Positions 22,404 to 34,235 of a stretch of 64,000 nt of DNA are shown in pieces. The stretch is from positions 3,364,830 through 3,428,829 of the forward strand of contig BCKK01000002.1 of assembly GCA_001600615.1 (NCBI GenBank). The letters are read 5' to 3'. The DNA comes from Dioszegia crocea. Its lineage: Eukaryota > Basidiomycota > Tremellomycetes > Tremellales > Bulleribasidiaceae. The notes under the pieces were generated by a model that saw nothing but the letters and a program-made list of their open reading frames with translations, made no database searches and was not told where the DNA came from. Within the stretch, counting starts at the first letter, position 1. The number at the start of each line of letters is the position of its first letter. A program made the position numbers and the translations under genes.

Positions 22404-23680
22404 ATGGTGCCTCCACTCGACGAACCCTCGCCTAGCCCTGCTCTCCCCTCAACGACCAATAAACGGCCTCGGCCCTCCGGTGGCGGAGGCTCCAACACCA
22501 ATACCCCAGGAGCAGGGGGATCTGCCGATACGCCACCTGCCGCCGCTTCGCGGTCCAAGCGGAAGAAGCCTGATACGGCTGCGTCCGGAAGTGGACCACA
22601 GGCCTGGGAGGGGATGCCGGCGTCGGGACCTGGGTCGAGGGGTGGTCGAGCGGGCGGAAGGAATAAGGCTGCTGCGCTTGCGGCTGCCGCTGCGGCCGAG
22701 GCCGATAAAGATAGAGATGATGAGGGCGGAGGCGTGATTGAGGGCGAGATTATAACGAAGGTGAGTCCTCGTACGAAACTTAAACTGCGCCGACATGGTT
22801 GGTCAGGGGCGTGGCGGTAGCGGGTAGATAAGGGAATTGGGGTCTGGAATGGAGCTTCTTCGAGTAAGGCTCGCTGAGCTGACTCTGCAGATCGACTTCA
22901 AAACTCTTCCGCCAGAGACGCTGTACAAATATCTGGAGCATTACGAATTACTTCCCAAATGGAACGTTTCACCCTGGAGCGAAGATCCTGTGACACAACG
23001 TGAGCGAATTTCTATCGAATCCTTTCATCTGACGAGCTTTCTTCAGTGATGAAATCCTACTAGCTCATTCAGCTGACATAAATAGCCCACATGCTCTACA
23101 CCAGCATGCCCTACCCTCGACCACTAGGCGCAGCCCCTCCCTCCCCACCCCCGATCGCAGCCGCTACCCCACGCGCCGAGACAGACCGCTCAGCATCCAT
23201 TGCCCCGGGGACCGCTGGTGACATGCAGCGAGAGGAGGACGTAAACCTCCCCTCTACGTCTTTCGGACCCAATGGCGAAAACATCATTGCAACTCCCGGA
23301 CAAGGGGCGGGCGAGGATGAAGACGGTGAGGCAGCACCAGCGCCCACCACACGCTCCAAGACTGCTCCTACGCGTAAACAACCCACACCGCCGCGTTTCT
23401 CCCCGGCATCCGATGACAAGACGAGAGTCCTGACGCTCAGCGACGTCATTGCCGCAAGGGACGTCTTGGCTGAGAGGGCGAATGCGCACTGGATGAAAGG
23501 GCTCGGAGGAGGTCAGAATAAGGAGAGTGAAACGATTGTCAATTTCTTATACAAGATGAAGGTTGGCCCTGGTAAGTCTGCCTTTCGGTCTGAAGACGGC
23601 AAATAGGTGCTGATGGATCAGGACGACTGCTGAGAGTCTACAATCCCGCTTTCCCGGCATATGGCAGTCATCCGCATTGA
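22404..23680 (+). CDS. SAP30-like Sin3-binding protein (histone deacetylase complex)
   Basis: Four exons (22404-22760, 22891-22999, 23086-23571, 23622-23680) join in phase to 336 residues. The N-terminal third is disordered, with glycine, alanine and proline runs and a basic patch (SRSKRKKPD) that could be a nuclear localisation signal. Exon 2 gives IDFKTLPPETLYKYLEHYEL, resembling the start of the SAP30 Sin3-binding helices. After an inserted disordered stretch, exons 3-4 give ANAHWMKGLGG and ETIVNFLYKMKVGPGRLLRV, resembling the end of the same domain in fungal proteins. SAP30 proteins hold Sin3 in the Rpd3-type deacetylase complex. The insertion of more than 100 residues between the two halves is unusual, and the call rests on short similarity remembered from the family. 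Confidence 0.55.
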
Positions 23681-24120
23681 CCTTTCGTCCCTACCGGTTC
23701 TGCTACCTCTTCCATGTGGCTTGGTACACAAGGCTCCTATTCTCTCCCTCTTGTCAATCCGTGGCTGTATGTATCTCTTGGTTTGGCCTGGGAAAATTCA
23801 GGTGGCAATGACAAAAGCTGCTGGACGTCTCTGGCGCCCCTATCGCCCCTTTTTCGACCGTTTGAGTGCAGTGGGCCCAGCCACCTCTTCTATAGGACCG
23901 CTCCATTCGTTGGCACGGTGCCACTCAGGCCTACGTGGCGATGTACTATACAGCGGGAGGCTATAGGAGGTGATGCTCCTGAGAGGCCAATCCGTGCGTC
24001 ATAAAACGCCTCACTGCAAGTCGCTGGGCGCTGGACACGATTCTGCTCTGTGATTCTGCTCCTTCTCTTGCTTCACTCTACTTCGCACCAATTCAGCAAA
24101 TTTAGTAGCCCGAGAACAAG
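23681..24120. other. Intergenic region before SEC20
   Basis: This 440-bp region holds the 3' end of the SAP30-like gene and the SEC20 promoter. A frame open across much of it (about 23661-23966) overlaps the end of the preceding gene and has no family match that I recognise. Confidence 0.45.
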
Positions 24121-25402
24121 ATGGAAAGCTCCACACCCCAACTTTCATCACTCCAACGCCGGCTGACCGACCTGCACACCTATCAGCTCCCGCGTTTACG
24201 GTCATGTACGGGTCCGATCGGTCTACATGGAGAACTAGCCGACGAGCTCCGGCTAGACTTGGCAAGTGTGCGCAGGGGGCTAGAGGTGGCTAAGGAGGAA
24301 GTGGAATTGATTGAAGGGTATGAAGCGCGGGAGGGGGGTTGGAGGGTGTATGAGGCTTTACAGAGGGATTATGGACGGTGAGTTCTTGCCCTCGCCAGGA
24401 TGGGTTATCTCCCCTTTGATTCATCGTCTAAGGACTGGAGAGAGCATTCAGTGGACCAATACTCATACATTCAGGGCCCAGACCGAATATCGCTCAGCAC
24501 TCTTACATTCTAAATCACAAATATCTACCACGAAAAATCCCCTGCCCACCCCGTCTTCCTCCTCATCTTCTAATCCCAAATCTGCCCTGGATCAGCGATA
24601 CGAGATCCAGCCGACCGCATCAGTCACAGCTGCCGGATCTACAGGAAACACCTACCCGCCCCGCTCGTCCGACTTCGGGAGTGGGGAACAGGATGCAGTC
24701 CAGACAAAGACGAACGAAGTGACGGATGCGCTCCGGCGGACATTGGGGACTATGCAGGTCGAGTTGGAGAAGAGCGTGATGAGTGTGCAAATGCTAGGTG
24801 AGTAGACTATTGCGTGTGCCTTCGATGATACATCCGGAACACCGACTGATACCTTCATAGAAGACTCAACCCGTACCCTCCGATCCACCAGTAACCTGTA
24901 CGACACCTACTCTTCCCTCTTGACAACTTCGAGTCAGCTCGTCAAAGCTCTCGAACGCGCAGACTGGTGGGACCGCTTAGTCATTGCCCTCGCATTCCTG
25001 CTGTTCCTCTTGACGGTCGGATGGGTAATCAAGCGGCGAATCCTCGATCGTGTAGTTGGTGGAGTCGGATGGTGGGTTGGCGGAAGTGCCCGGCTGGTTA
25101 AAATGGGCTTTGGAGGCGGGAAGAAGGCGGGAAAAGTGGTTAAAGAGGTCGGAAAGGGTGCGGGCAAGGCTGCAGGGGTCAAGGGTGGAGTCACGACGGC
25201 GTCGGTGTTGAGTAGTGCTGCGGCGGGCGCGTCGACGGTAGCTGCGGCAGCTGCGAGTGTGTTGGGTGGTGTCAAAGGGAAAATTGGAGGTGCTTTGGAG
25301 CCCGATCCCACGCCTAGCTTTGCAGACTCTGTAGTTGCCCCACCGCCTCCTGCGTCGGCCTCGGCTATATCGCCTCCGCCATATGGACGAGACGAGTTGT
25401 AG
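24121..25402 (+). CDS. SEC20: SNARE protein SEC20 (Golgi-to-ER retrograde transport)
   Basis: Three exons (24121-24377, 24475-24797, 24861-25402) join to 373 residues. The N-terminal part (QRRLTDLHTYQLPRLRSC, then ELRLDLASVRRGLEVAKEEV) is helical. Residues about 165-250 form the SEC20/BNIP1 domain, with TDALRRTLGTMQVELEKSV, MLEDSTRTLRSTSNLYDTYS and LVKALERADWWDRLVIALAF running into a transmembrane helix (VIALAFLLFLLTVGWVI) and KRRI. After the helix there is a lumenal tail of about 120 residues rich in glycine and alanine that ends in RDEL. A C-terminal HDEL-type retrieval signal is known on yeast Sec20, so this ending supports the identification. The protein works in the ER Q-SNARE complex that receives COPI vesicles. 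Confidence 0.9.
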
Positions 25403-25504
25403 TCTTTTGTAGGGATAGCATTAAAGGACGGATCAGATGCATCTTCTAGTATCTCCTAAGACCCCTCGAAACTGTAATAAAAAGCCTATATTATCTAAGT
25501 ACGC

Positions 25505-27785
25505 CTACAATTGCGCCATTTGCGCCTCTTCGCGCTTATACCCTTCAACCTCTTCACCTCCAGTCGCAACATTAACCACCGACTCGGCCGTAGATTTCCC
25601 AAGCCCCTCCCTGATCCCAGACAGATCCGCAGCCGTGATCTCCGCCGGCTTCTCCCTTGCCTTTCTGAGCAAAACCTCAACTTCCGCCAAACGCGAAACC
25701 ACCTGACGTTTATCCCTAAACAAGGCCTGACGGCCCATCTCAAGTTTACTCTGCTCCCGCTCTAACATATCTTCCATCTTTTCAAAGAGGGTGAGTTTTA
25801 GCTCGACCTTGCGGACTTGGGCAGCGACGAGGCGAGAGACAAGTTGGTTTATCCGCTTGTCTTCGTGTTGAGCTATAACGGAGGCTTTGGCTGCTGCGGC
25901 CCCGAGAGCGATGGACGCTGCGCGCTCGACGGAAGATAAGGGGGGTGCGCCGGAGGTTTCGCCATCGCCATCACCGTTGGTCTCGGCCGAATGTGTCCCG
26001 TTGGCTTCTATGGGCGCAGACCCATTCTCCTCGCCATCAATCACCATTTTTTCCCCATCTTCCGCCTTACTCTTCTTCTGCACCTCCTCCCCTTCCGTCC
26101 CATTTTCGCGCTTCCGCTTCATACCCTTGCCCAATTCACCGAGGGCACTCTGCGCAGCTGCAGCAGCCACAGCAGGTCCTACCGCCCCAGCCAAGAACGC
26201 CACGACGGACATGACGGGATTTTCCGCACCGTCGAACGGTAACCCATTCGTTCCAGCCTGGAACCGCAGTGGTCCGAGGTCCGCAGCGGGATCGCTGGCA
26301 ATGTACGAGTCCTCGATGGGAAGTTGTAGGAATTTGGCGATACACTGATCTTTCCCCCTTGTCCCGATATGCGCAGATACCTTCTGCCAATCATCATCAA
26401 ACATCTCCACACCTTCCAGGAGGAGCAGTGTCTCCTGATCCGTCCACTCTGCGCCTGCACCCGACGACGCATGCTTAAACGCCGCCTCGTCCAGCCGGAC
26501 GAAATCGCCAGAGAACATTGTAGATGGGAATCGACCCGATACGAAGCATGATGGGCAAAGGTTGTATTCACCATCTTTCAACGAGTGATATCGTGTTCGA
26601 GTGCAGTCTGTGCCGCATGTCTCGCAGGCGAATGCCTGGGTTTTGACTTGTGAGTCGGTCGCAGAAGCGGCAGTGGCAATTCGGGTGGCGTCGTCTGACG
26701 AGATGGCTTTGGTAGATTTCTCAGTGGAGTGATAGATGACTTTACGCAGGTCGAGGTTGGAGGAATGGGGAGTGATGCTGGAACCGCCTGCAGCGGCGGA
26801 TTGAAGGGCGAGAGCACCCGTGTTGGGTTTCGTCCCGGGGTGGAGGAGGTTTGAGAGGCCGCGGGGTGTATCGAGCGTGACGCGGAAGTGACCGGTGAAG
26901 GGGGGGCCGAGGGCAGCAGGACGAGTATCCGGGTCAATCTAAGGCGTCAGCTTTAGTCCGCGTCGGACACTGCCGGAAACAATAGCTTACTTGATAATTG
27001 ATCAATCCCCACTGCTCGAGAAATCCATGAACCCGCATGATACTACCCACATCACCTGCCAAGTTCCGCCGACACGCAGTGACAGTGAGGTATTCTCCGG
27101 GGTTCAGGCGGTAAGTGTTGATCATGAAATCACGATAGTCTTTATATATTGACGGTGTCTTGGACCGGTTTCGGGAGGAGAAGAACTCGGGGAGTGAGCG
27201 ACGCTCGATAGGGTGGATAACGGCGAATGAGAACCAGGAGGAGTAAGAGGGTATGATAAGGGGGTGGGTCTGCGAGGCCAGGTAAGTCGACGCGAGGGCG
27301 TGAAGGTCTTTGGCGTTCGGTGGGAGGGGTGCGGCGGGGGAAGAGGGGGTTTCTGAGGAGTCAGCAGGAGTACCAGGGGTATCGCAGGTGATTTGCTTAA
27401 AGGGCGAGTACGACGAGAGCGTTGGTAGACACGACTCTGCTCAGGTCCGGCATTGCCCATGTCTTTCCTCCTCTGTGTACCGCAGAAACACACCGGTCAT
27501 TCTGACCGACAAATACATATCCTTTCCCCACTGAACGCTCGCATATCCCAGCCCAACTCAGAAATATCACTCACCCTCTTCAACCACAGCGCTAGTCTCC
27601 GCTTGAACCTGCTGAGCCTCGGCAACATCCTCCCCCGGACCCATATTGACCAACTCTCCACCATACAATGGTTCCCTCTCCCTCTCTTTACCAGGTGCAG
27701 ACGCGATCTCCTGCGTAATCACATCGCCGGACGTCCCTTCTGGTTCGGCGGTCGAGACGCGAAATGATATTTTAGGGGTAGACAT
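25505..27785 (-). CDS. SWI/SNF-RSC chromatin-remodelling subunit SWI3/RSC8
   Basis: Multi-exon minus-strand gene from ATG 27785 ([19 protein letters not shown]) to the stop at 25505. Domains in order are an acidic N-terminus; a SWIRM domain ([53 protein letters not shown]); a ZZ-type zinc finger ([28 protein letters not shown]); a SANT domain ([33 protein letters not shown]); and a C-terminal leucine-zipper-like helix ([33 protein letters not shown]). This is the full SMARCC/SWI3 plan. The family forms the scaffold dimer of SWI/SNF and RSC. Whether this copy belongs to one complex or both cannot be told here. The first intron (about 27363-27571) is longer than average and could hide a small exon. 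Confidence 0.93.
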
Positions 27786-28228
27786 TGTGAGTCGCGTCCC
27801 TTTGTCGACTGTTTGGGCTTCTTTTTTTCTCCCGCTCAGTACCACGTATCTATTATCGGGTTGTATCTGTCTATCGGTACGAGGGGTGAATATGCGTGTA
27901 TGATGTGCTTGACGCGTGTGGTATGTGTAGCGTGTATAGAAGGCTGCAAGCCAAAGCCATCAACAAGGCCGGAAGCATTTGGATAGCTTGGCGGAGGTTG
28001 CCGCTTCTGGAAGTGGCACCATAGACCCTTTTGCCACCCGCGCTCCTTCTCGGATGGCTCTACAGCAATGAGATCAGCAATGCGCCAACGCGATCAGTGT
28101 AGCCACAAGCAGTAACCCGGGTGGATTGTCACCAGTCTCAGTGCATTTTTATACAGTTCAATACCCGCCAATCTCCGCAACCTGAGCCGCACAGCCTAAC
28201 TCCGCAGAAGCGATCCCATCCCTCTTCC
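27786..28228. promoter_or_regulatory. SWI3 upstream region / MAM3 3' end
   Basis: This 443-bp region lies between the SWI3 start and the end of the next minus-strand gene. One ACGCGT lies at 27912-27917, about 127 bp before the SWI3 ATG; a single copy is not significant. No gene is seen. Confidence 0.4.
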
Positions 28229-30553
28229 TCAATCCTCATCCCCATCCCCATCCAGTAGATTTTCCCTACTAGTCCCTGCCGCCTTCTTCTGCTGCTCAGC
28301 ATAAGTTTCCGCCTTCTTGCCATTGATCGGTACATCCCTCCTGAGCACCTCCCCCAATCCCGCTCCAGAAGCAGCATGCACTTCATCTTCAATCGCAGCC
28401 GCCACTTTCCCCAACCGGCTCTTATCCGATCCTTCTTCACCTGATCCTTCATGAATCGGGCTCATACCCGTGCTCGTGTCGATTTGACCAACGACCAATT
28501 TTTGTCCGCCCCCAATATCTTCACGCGCAATTGTATTGAGTTGTTCGGTTACTATGTTGCCGTTTTCGATTTGGATTAAGAGGCCGTCTGTGCTTGCGGC
28601 GTCGGATTTTGTGCCGGAGGGGTTTCCGATCGTAGGAGTGTCGCTGCGCTGAAGGAGTATCAGCATTGAGCAATTGGACATGGGAGCGCAGGGGAATTTG
28701 GGGAATTGCTTACAGATGGTCGGCGAGAGAAAGCATTGATAACTCTGTTTCGCTCAATGATACCCTCTGCAGAGCGTTAGCTTCACTATCTCAAATTCAC
28801 AAGTGGATCCTCAAAGCTGTAGCTCACTCATGATCCCAGCAGTACCCTTCCTCACTGCCTGCTTCTTTGAGTGATTATCCTGGAATCGATCCGTTTCGTC
28901 AATCTAAAAGGTTAGCTTATTTGTGCCATTTGAAAGCCAGGCCAGCTTACAATCTCCTCGCCGATAATTTCCTCAATGAGATCTTCCACTAAAAGTATCA
29001 GTTCCCAGGTGCTCACCAGAGTGGGAAGCTGCACGAGCTCTTCAACTCACAGCTGACAATACCCAAAGCACCACCACGCTGACCTGGCGTGTCGCTGATC
29101 AACAACAAGTGTGCTCGACCAGTCTGGAAGTAGTCCAAAGCCTGGAAACAGTTGATGCTTGGTTTGGCCTCGGGGAGGGGGAGAAGAGGGAATTTGGACA
29201 CAGGATATTCGTCTTCCGGGTTGTAGGTGATGAGCTATTTGGTCAGCTTGGTATACGAGGTGATTAACGCTCGACTTACCCGCTTGACCAATAACATGCC
29301 TGTGAAGTTGTCCTTTTGTCCTGGTTCATGGATCGGTATCCGGGAGAAACCAGACAAGAGGATATGATCAATAGCTTCGTGATTCAAGATTTTGTCCGAG
29401 GGGAGGATCAGACAATCGGCGATGGGTGTCATGATTGACTTGACGTGTTTTTCGTTCAGTGAGAGCACACCATTGAGAATTACGATCTGAGTGTGTCAGC
29501 TTATACGTAGATGCCTTACTACGATCCTGACAACTCACCTCATCGTCCCTTAGTGGCTCTTCGCCTTCTCGGTGGAACTGTAGGAAGCTTTTTAATTCCG
29601 CCTTCTTATATGTGTGTCCGGCATCTTGGCCTAGGACGTAGTCGAGCAACTTGGCGATGGGGTAGGCGATGGGATAGAAGAAGTACATCATGCCCAATAC
29701 GAAGGGCGCGCAAACGCCTCCGATAGAAAGGCCATACCGGACGCAGACCTACCAAATCAGCTGCTGTGACGACCCACACACGAAAAGAAGCTCACGGCTT
29801 GAGGAATGATTTCACCAAAGATGACAATCATAGCGGTGGAGACTACGACGGCAGCGACACCGCCGCCAAGGACGTCATCGAGGAAGATCGGTAGAGATTC
29901 GTTGACAATCTAACGGATCAGCTAAGGTGTCTCTAGACGGTAGATCATTCGACCGATGAGGCACAAACAGCAGATAACCTGGACGTTTAAGCGAAGGATA
30001 CTTACTACGTTACTGAGGAGAAGCACGACCAAGACCCAATGTCTACCTTTACTCAAGAGCTTCAAAACTTTGGCAGCTGATTTCCGTTCTTTGGGATCAT
30101 CAGATGATTGTGACAATACCCTCAAGTTCAGATCATCCGATCCCATCAACGCCAAAGTTAAACTGGACATCAGCCTCAGCATGTCATTTCGACATCATCA
30201 CCCTAGACTCACCCAGCAAAGACACCGCCTAGTAATACCAAGCAAGCACTAAAGAGCAACTTCCAAACGAATTGTGGACTCCCCGGTGGATCTTCGGGCT
30301 CTATCGGCGCTTTGGCCAAGGTCATCGAGAGGGCATCAAGCTCTGCAAGGCCCCATTGACCATATGCTCGTTTTGACGACAGGTGATTTTTGACACCGGA
30401 GACTGACGAGGACAGGGCGGAGGGAATGAGGCGGAGTAATTTCGTAATTGAGAGGAGTGTCGGAACAGCCGCTGAGCGAGCTCTACTCCGCGCTGAGAGG
30501 CCTAAGAGAGGGGGCATTGTGGTCAGTAGGATAGGGTGGGGTACAGATGGCAT
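28229..30553 (-). CDS. CNNM/MAM3-type membrane protein with DUF21 and CBS domains
   Basis: Multi-exon minus-strand gene. The first in-frame ATG is at 30553 ([10 protein letters not shown]); another candidate is at 30517. The N-terminus is a long non-conserved stretch. The DUF21/CNNM transmembrane domain follows: [52 protein letters not shown] and [17 protein letters not shown]. The cytosolic CBS pair begins at [19 protein letters not shown] and runs through [20 protein letters not shown] to HLLLISD and [20 protein letters not shown]. The serine-rich tail ends in LLDGDGDED. Yeast Mam3 and animal CNNM proteins have this layout and act in divalent cation (Mg/Mn) homeostasis, the fungal protein at the vacuole. 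All core motifs are present. Confidence 0.92.
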
Positions 30554-30708
30554 ACATAGCACAGGTTGGCTGGAAACTATTTCTGCTCCAAGCTCCAATT
30601 GGCGGGATATTTCCACTTTGGGAGATAAATGACGATGATCCACGTGCGCCGACGCGTCTGATCTTAAGATTTGGCTTCGGCTTCAGTCAGTGATCTTCAA
30701 TTCATACC
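30554..30708. promoter_or_regulatory. Compact divergent promoter, MAM3-like / uncharacterised gene
   Basis: Only 155 bp separate the two starts. It contains CACGTG at 30641-30646 (E-box/bHLH core) and ACGCGT at 30652-30657 (MluI cell-cycle box), 52-68 bp before the downstream ATG. Confidence 0.45.
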
Positions 30709-32961
30709 ATGACTATGCCAAATATGGCCTCGAGACAAGCAGTGATACTGCCCACTGTAACACTTACCATCCCTCCACCTAATCACAGCGCTAAAAATCA
30801 AGCTTCAAGACCTCTGATCCCGCCGTCAAAGCTCAAAATTCGAATCACCCCTCACCTCCTTGTCTCCACGCCGCCCTTCGCACAGGGCGTGACGGGGCGC
30901 AAGGTCGAAGATTGCGTGGATGTTGTGGTTGATATAGGAGGTAACGTGGATCTGGGGGTGGAGGTGGATGACGAAAGTATGGAATGGGCAGGAGGGGATA
31001 GTTGGGAAATGGAGGAGGTTTTGAAAGCTCGGATGAAGGGGCTGTTTGAAGCGGTGAGCTGTCAGAACCGAGTCGTAGTCGGTAAAGAAGCTGATCTTCG
31101 CAGAATTTACCCAGCCTTGCTCTCTCAAGCATATCTGCGCCCGATCTCGACCTCCCTTCCACACCTCAAGAATCATCACTATCATCTTCCTCCTCCACAC
31201 CGACATTACGCACGCCCCTCCTTCGTCTCTCACCACTCCTGGCAAACCCCTCCCACTCCCACCTCATCAAGACTCTTACCACAACCGGCAGACCTCAAGC
31301 GGTGTTGGCGCGCCTGGATATCCGTTTAGAATGGGTTGCACCCAGTATACGTGCTGTCAAGGAGGACGACGAGGAAGGGAAGGAAGACGAACAGGGCGAC
31401 GGCGACAGTCAAGAGAGTGCTGAGGCTGAGGATGAGAACAGGTGGGACGAGGATGAGTTTTGTGATCCTGAGGAAGGGGAAGGAGGATCGGATGTTGGGG
31501 TTATACTGGATGAGATTGAAGGGGATGGGGTAGAGGGAGCGGTGTTGCCGAAATGGGTAGAGGCGCAGTTGAGGACAGGCATATTCAAGCTCTTGCGGAC
31601 GCATATGATCAAGTCAGTTAATGCGTTGCTTCTAGCGATCAGCCTGCACACGAGAAACAGCTGACTCCTCAGGCGTTTCCCATTGCTTTTCGACTCTGCC
31701 TTGATCCAGGTGCGTTAAAGTATCGATCGCTCTGTTCCCGAGAGATCAGAAGCATCCCATACTGATATCTGCTGACATCATAGCATGCTACATCACTCGC
31801 CCTGCATCGTTCCCTCACATCATCCCTAACCCATTTCCTCACCCTATCCTCCATCCACTCAACCACCTTCCTACGCCCGGCCCGACACCTCCTCCGGTCC
31901 ATTGCGCAAGAACAAGAAAAGTTCTTATCCCTGAACGTGACCTCTGCATCCCTCATCAGGGGAACCGCGATATCTGGTGTTAGGCCGAAAAAGGGCAAAC
32001 GGCGCAAAATCGAACAGGACAATGAAGAGGGGCAGGGAGGCCCAGATCCGCATACGGCCAAAGGACGAGCAGAGGCCCATATGAGTCAAGTCCATGCGAA
32101 GGTGACGGAAGAGGATAAGGGGCCGAGGGCGGATGAGCGAAGAGTAGGGAGATTGGTCGGTGAGGCTATGGGAAGAGTTGGGAGGGGAAAGTGGGATTTG
32201 GGTAGGCGGGGAATAGGTCGAATGGCGGCTTTTAGGGTACCGGTGAGCTAGCATGTTCTAATCAGAGTCTAAAATGAAAGCTGACGCAGAAGCTGAAAGA
32301 TGTCGAGATCATGCCTGAAGGCAAAGAGGGTGAATATGCTGCCGCTTCACTTCGAGAAAATACGCCGGATGATCATGATACCCACCCTGGAGCGCAAACC
32401 AATTTCGACAACGATCAGATATTCGATTATGCCTTCTTTGCCCAGCTCTCGGCCAATGCTGTAGTCGACGAGGAATCAAGTCAAGATCCAAACATCATGC
32501 TGGACGACTGGGATGAATTCGAGCCTATATCCCCAGAAAACATCTCAAATTTCGACAAGTCAGACTCAACCGACAAATCATCCCTTGATCGTCGAGCGGA
32601 AGAATCCCCACCGGAAAATCTGACACTGGATATGCATCAAGATCATGATTACGACGAAGCCGAGGACGTACCCCTTGACGATAACTCCGCCGGAATGATC
32701 TTCGAGGACTTCGATGATCACTACGAATCTATACTCGTACCCCTGGACGAAGACGACGACTATACGGAGACTATTCTCAGTGAGCAGATTGAGGCGGTGG
32801 TTGAGGTTGGCGAAGAGAGAATGGGAGAGGTGGTGGATGATCTGGACATGGACGAGGAGCACATATTGCCAGACCAAGGAGATGGGGCGGGAATGATGGC
32901 TCTCGACATCTATATCGGCATCAACCACCAACAATCCTTCGACGATATGTTATCATCATGA
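30709..32961 (+). CDS. Uncharacterised acidic protein
   Basis: Multi-exon plus-strand gene from ATG 30709 (MTMPNMASRQAVILPTVTLT) to TGA 32961. I do not recognise the family. The first intron (donor GTGAGC at about 31054, acceptor CAG near 31101) joins LKARMKGLFEA to NLPSLALSSISAPDLDL. A more conserved-looking segment follows: HLIKTLTTTGRPQAVLARLD, then LEWVAPSIRAV. After an acidic run (31360-31530) come LPKWVEAQLRTGIFKLLRTH, the helical RFPLLFDSALIQHATSLALH and LTHFLTLSSIHSTTFLRPAR. A basic patch (VRPKKGKRRKIEQD) looks like a nuclear localisation signal. The last third is very acidic (DDYDE- and EEDLD-like runs). A nuclear role is likely, perhaps in chromosome biology given the ACGCGT in its promoter; this is inference. 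Confidence 0.65.
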
Positions 32962-34235
32962 TCATCCGAGTGAGATATCAATTTGCTCGGAGTCCGAGGA
33001 GGGAAGTTCGGAGTCGGGTGGGAATATTGAGGAGAGAAGGAGGCGGCCATGGGCAAATGCTTGAAGAGAGAAATCCAGCTTCTGAGTCCCGCCATAGATT
33101 TCCAGCTCCGTTATATTGTCCTCGTACCGTTTACAGATGTAGAGAGTTTCCCGAGGGCGACTGGTATAGAGTGTACCCTCGAACATCGCCTTGCAGTCGA
33201 ATGGAGCTCGCTTCGTGTCGACGGGACTGCGTGTCGCCTACATGCAGCTGCATGCCTTCATTCAACCGTGTTGCTATTAGGCTCTCATACCCTACCTCCT
33301 GCCATTCCGCCAGCTGCCAGCTGCCGGTGCAGATGGTCTTGGCAGTCGAGTTAAATTAAGGCAGTAACGGTACGTTACGAGAGGTGATCAGGCGATCGGA
33401 CGGGCGTCAGTATACCGTATTAGGCAGTCGCCACCTGCCAAAAAAGGGCAAAAGTGCGACGACGATGTTGATCAACTGATGGATTTCGCTTTTGAGTTTG
33501 ACTACTTGTTCGCTTTAGCGACTTACCGCTCGAGACTCTTTTCTTGGTGTTTGAGCTACTCCAGCTTCTACATATCCACTTCTTTCGAAAGGATCAGAGG
33601 AATCGCTACCGAAAAGGACATCGAGAATCCGGAGCGGGGACCCGCGAAGCGCTGCGACAAAGAAATCAACTACGACCTACGGGGAGTGTAAGGTTTGAGG
33701 AGTATAAGCTGTGACCCTGTAGTACTCGCAGATACACGTAAGTTGTCGAAGCTCGAAACTTTACCTATCCTCCAACTACCAGTAACAACGGGGCTGATGG
33801 GTTTGTACAGCAGACATACCTTCATTCTTTTTCCCACGAAAACGCGATATCGACATCTCGAATCACACCTCGAAGTCATCGTTGTTCATCGCTACCTGAG
33901 GCCCGAGGCTTGGATCAGATATGGATGGGAAGTCTACATAGCGCACCAGCACTGTCACTGTGAGTTTTGCTATTCCAAAGCGGTCGTGCTTGGCTAGTTA
34001 AGATCGGGGTAAAGGCACCCCCTACTGTTTCACACATAATGCGAATTTACTCGTTTGCGCAAGGGACGCAAAGCGTGTCTCATTACTTCCCCACTTCCTT
34101 TGTGTGCTGTATTGTACGGCTCCGAATAGAGCCGGACGTGTATACCGGTCCCTCACTCCACATGCTCACCCTATATCGACCGTCAATACCCCTTCCCTGA
34201 GCTGATAATCCCCAGAACCACCCTCATCCGACATC
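32962..34235. other. Long intergenic region
   Basis: This 1.27-kb region lies between two plus-strand genes. I see no supported gene. A 70-codon ATG frame at 33479-33691 is the best short frame, but it has no recognisable features and could be an upstream frame in a leader. A perfect 14-bp palindrome, CATGCAGCTGCATG, lies at 33241-33254, and CCAGCTG is tandemly repeated near 33310. It probably holds an extended promoter and 5' leader of the following large gene. Confidence 0.45.

Noticed and set aside
27912..27917. Single ACGCGT upstream of SWI3 as a cell-cycle box
   Set aside because: A six-base site is expected more than ten times by chance in 64 kb. Only clustered sites were kept as findings.
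33479..33691. 70-codon ATG frame upstream of the large gene
   Set aside because: It is short, has no recognisable features, and sits in a probable leader. It is mentioned only within the intergenic entry.
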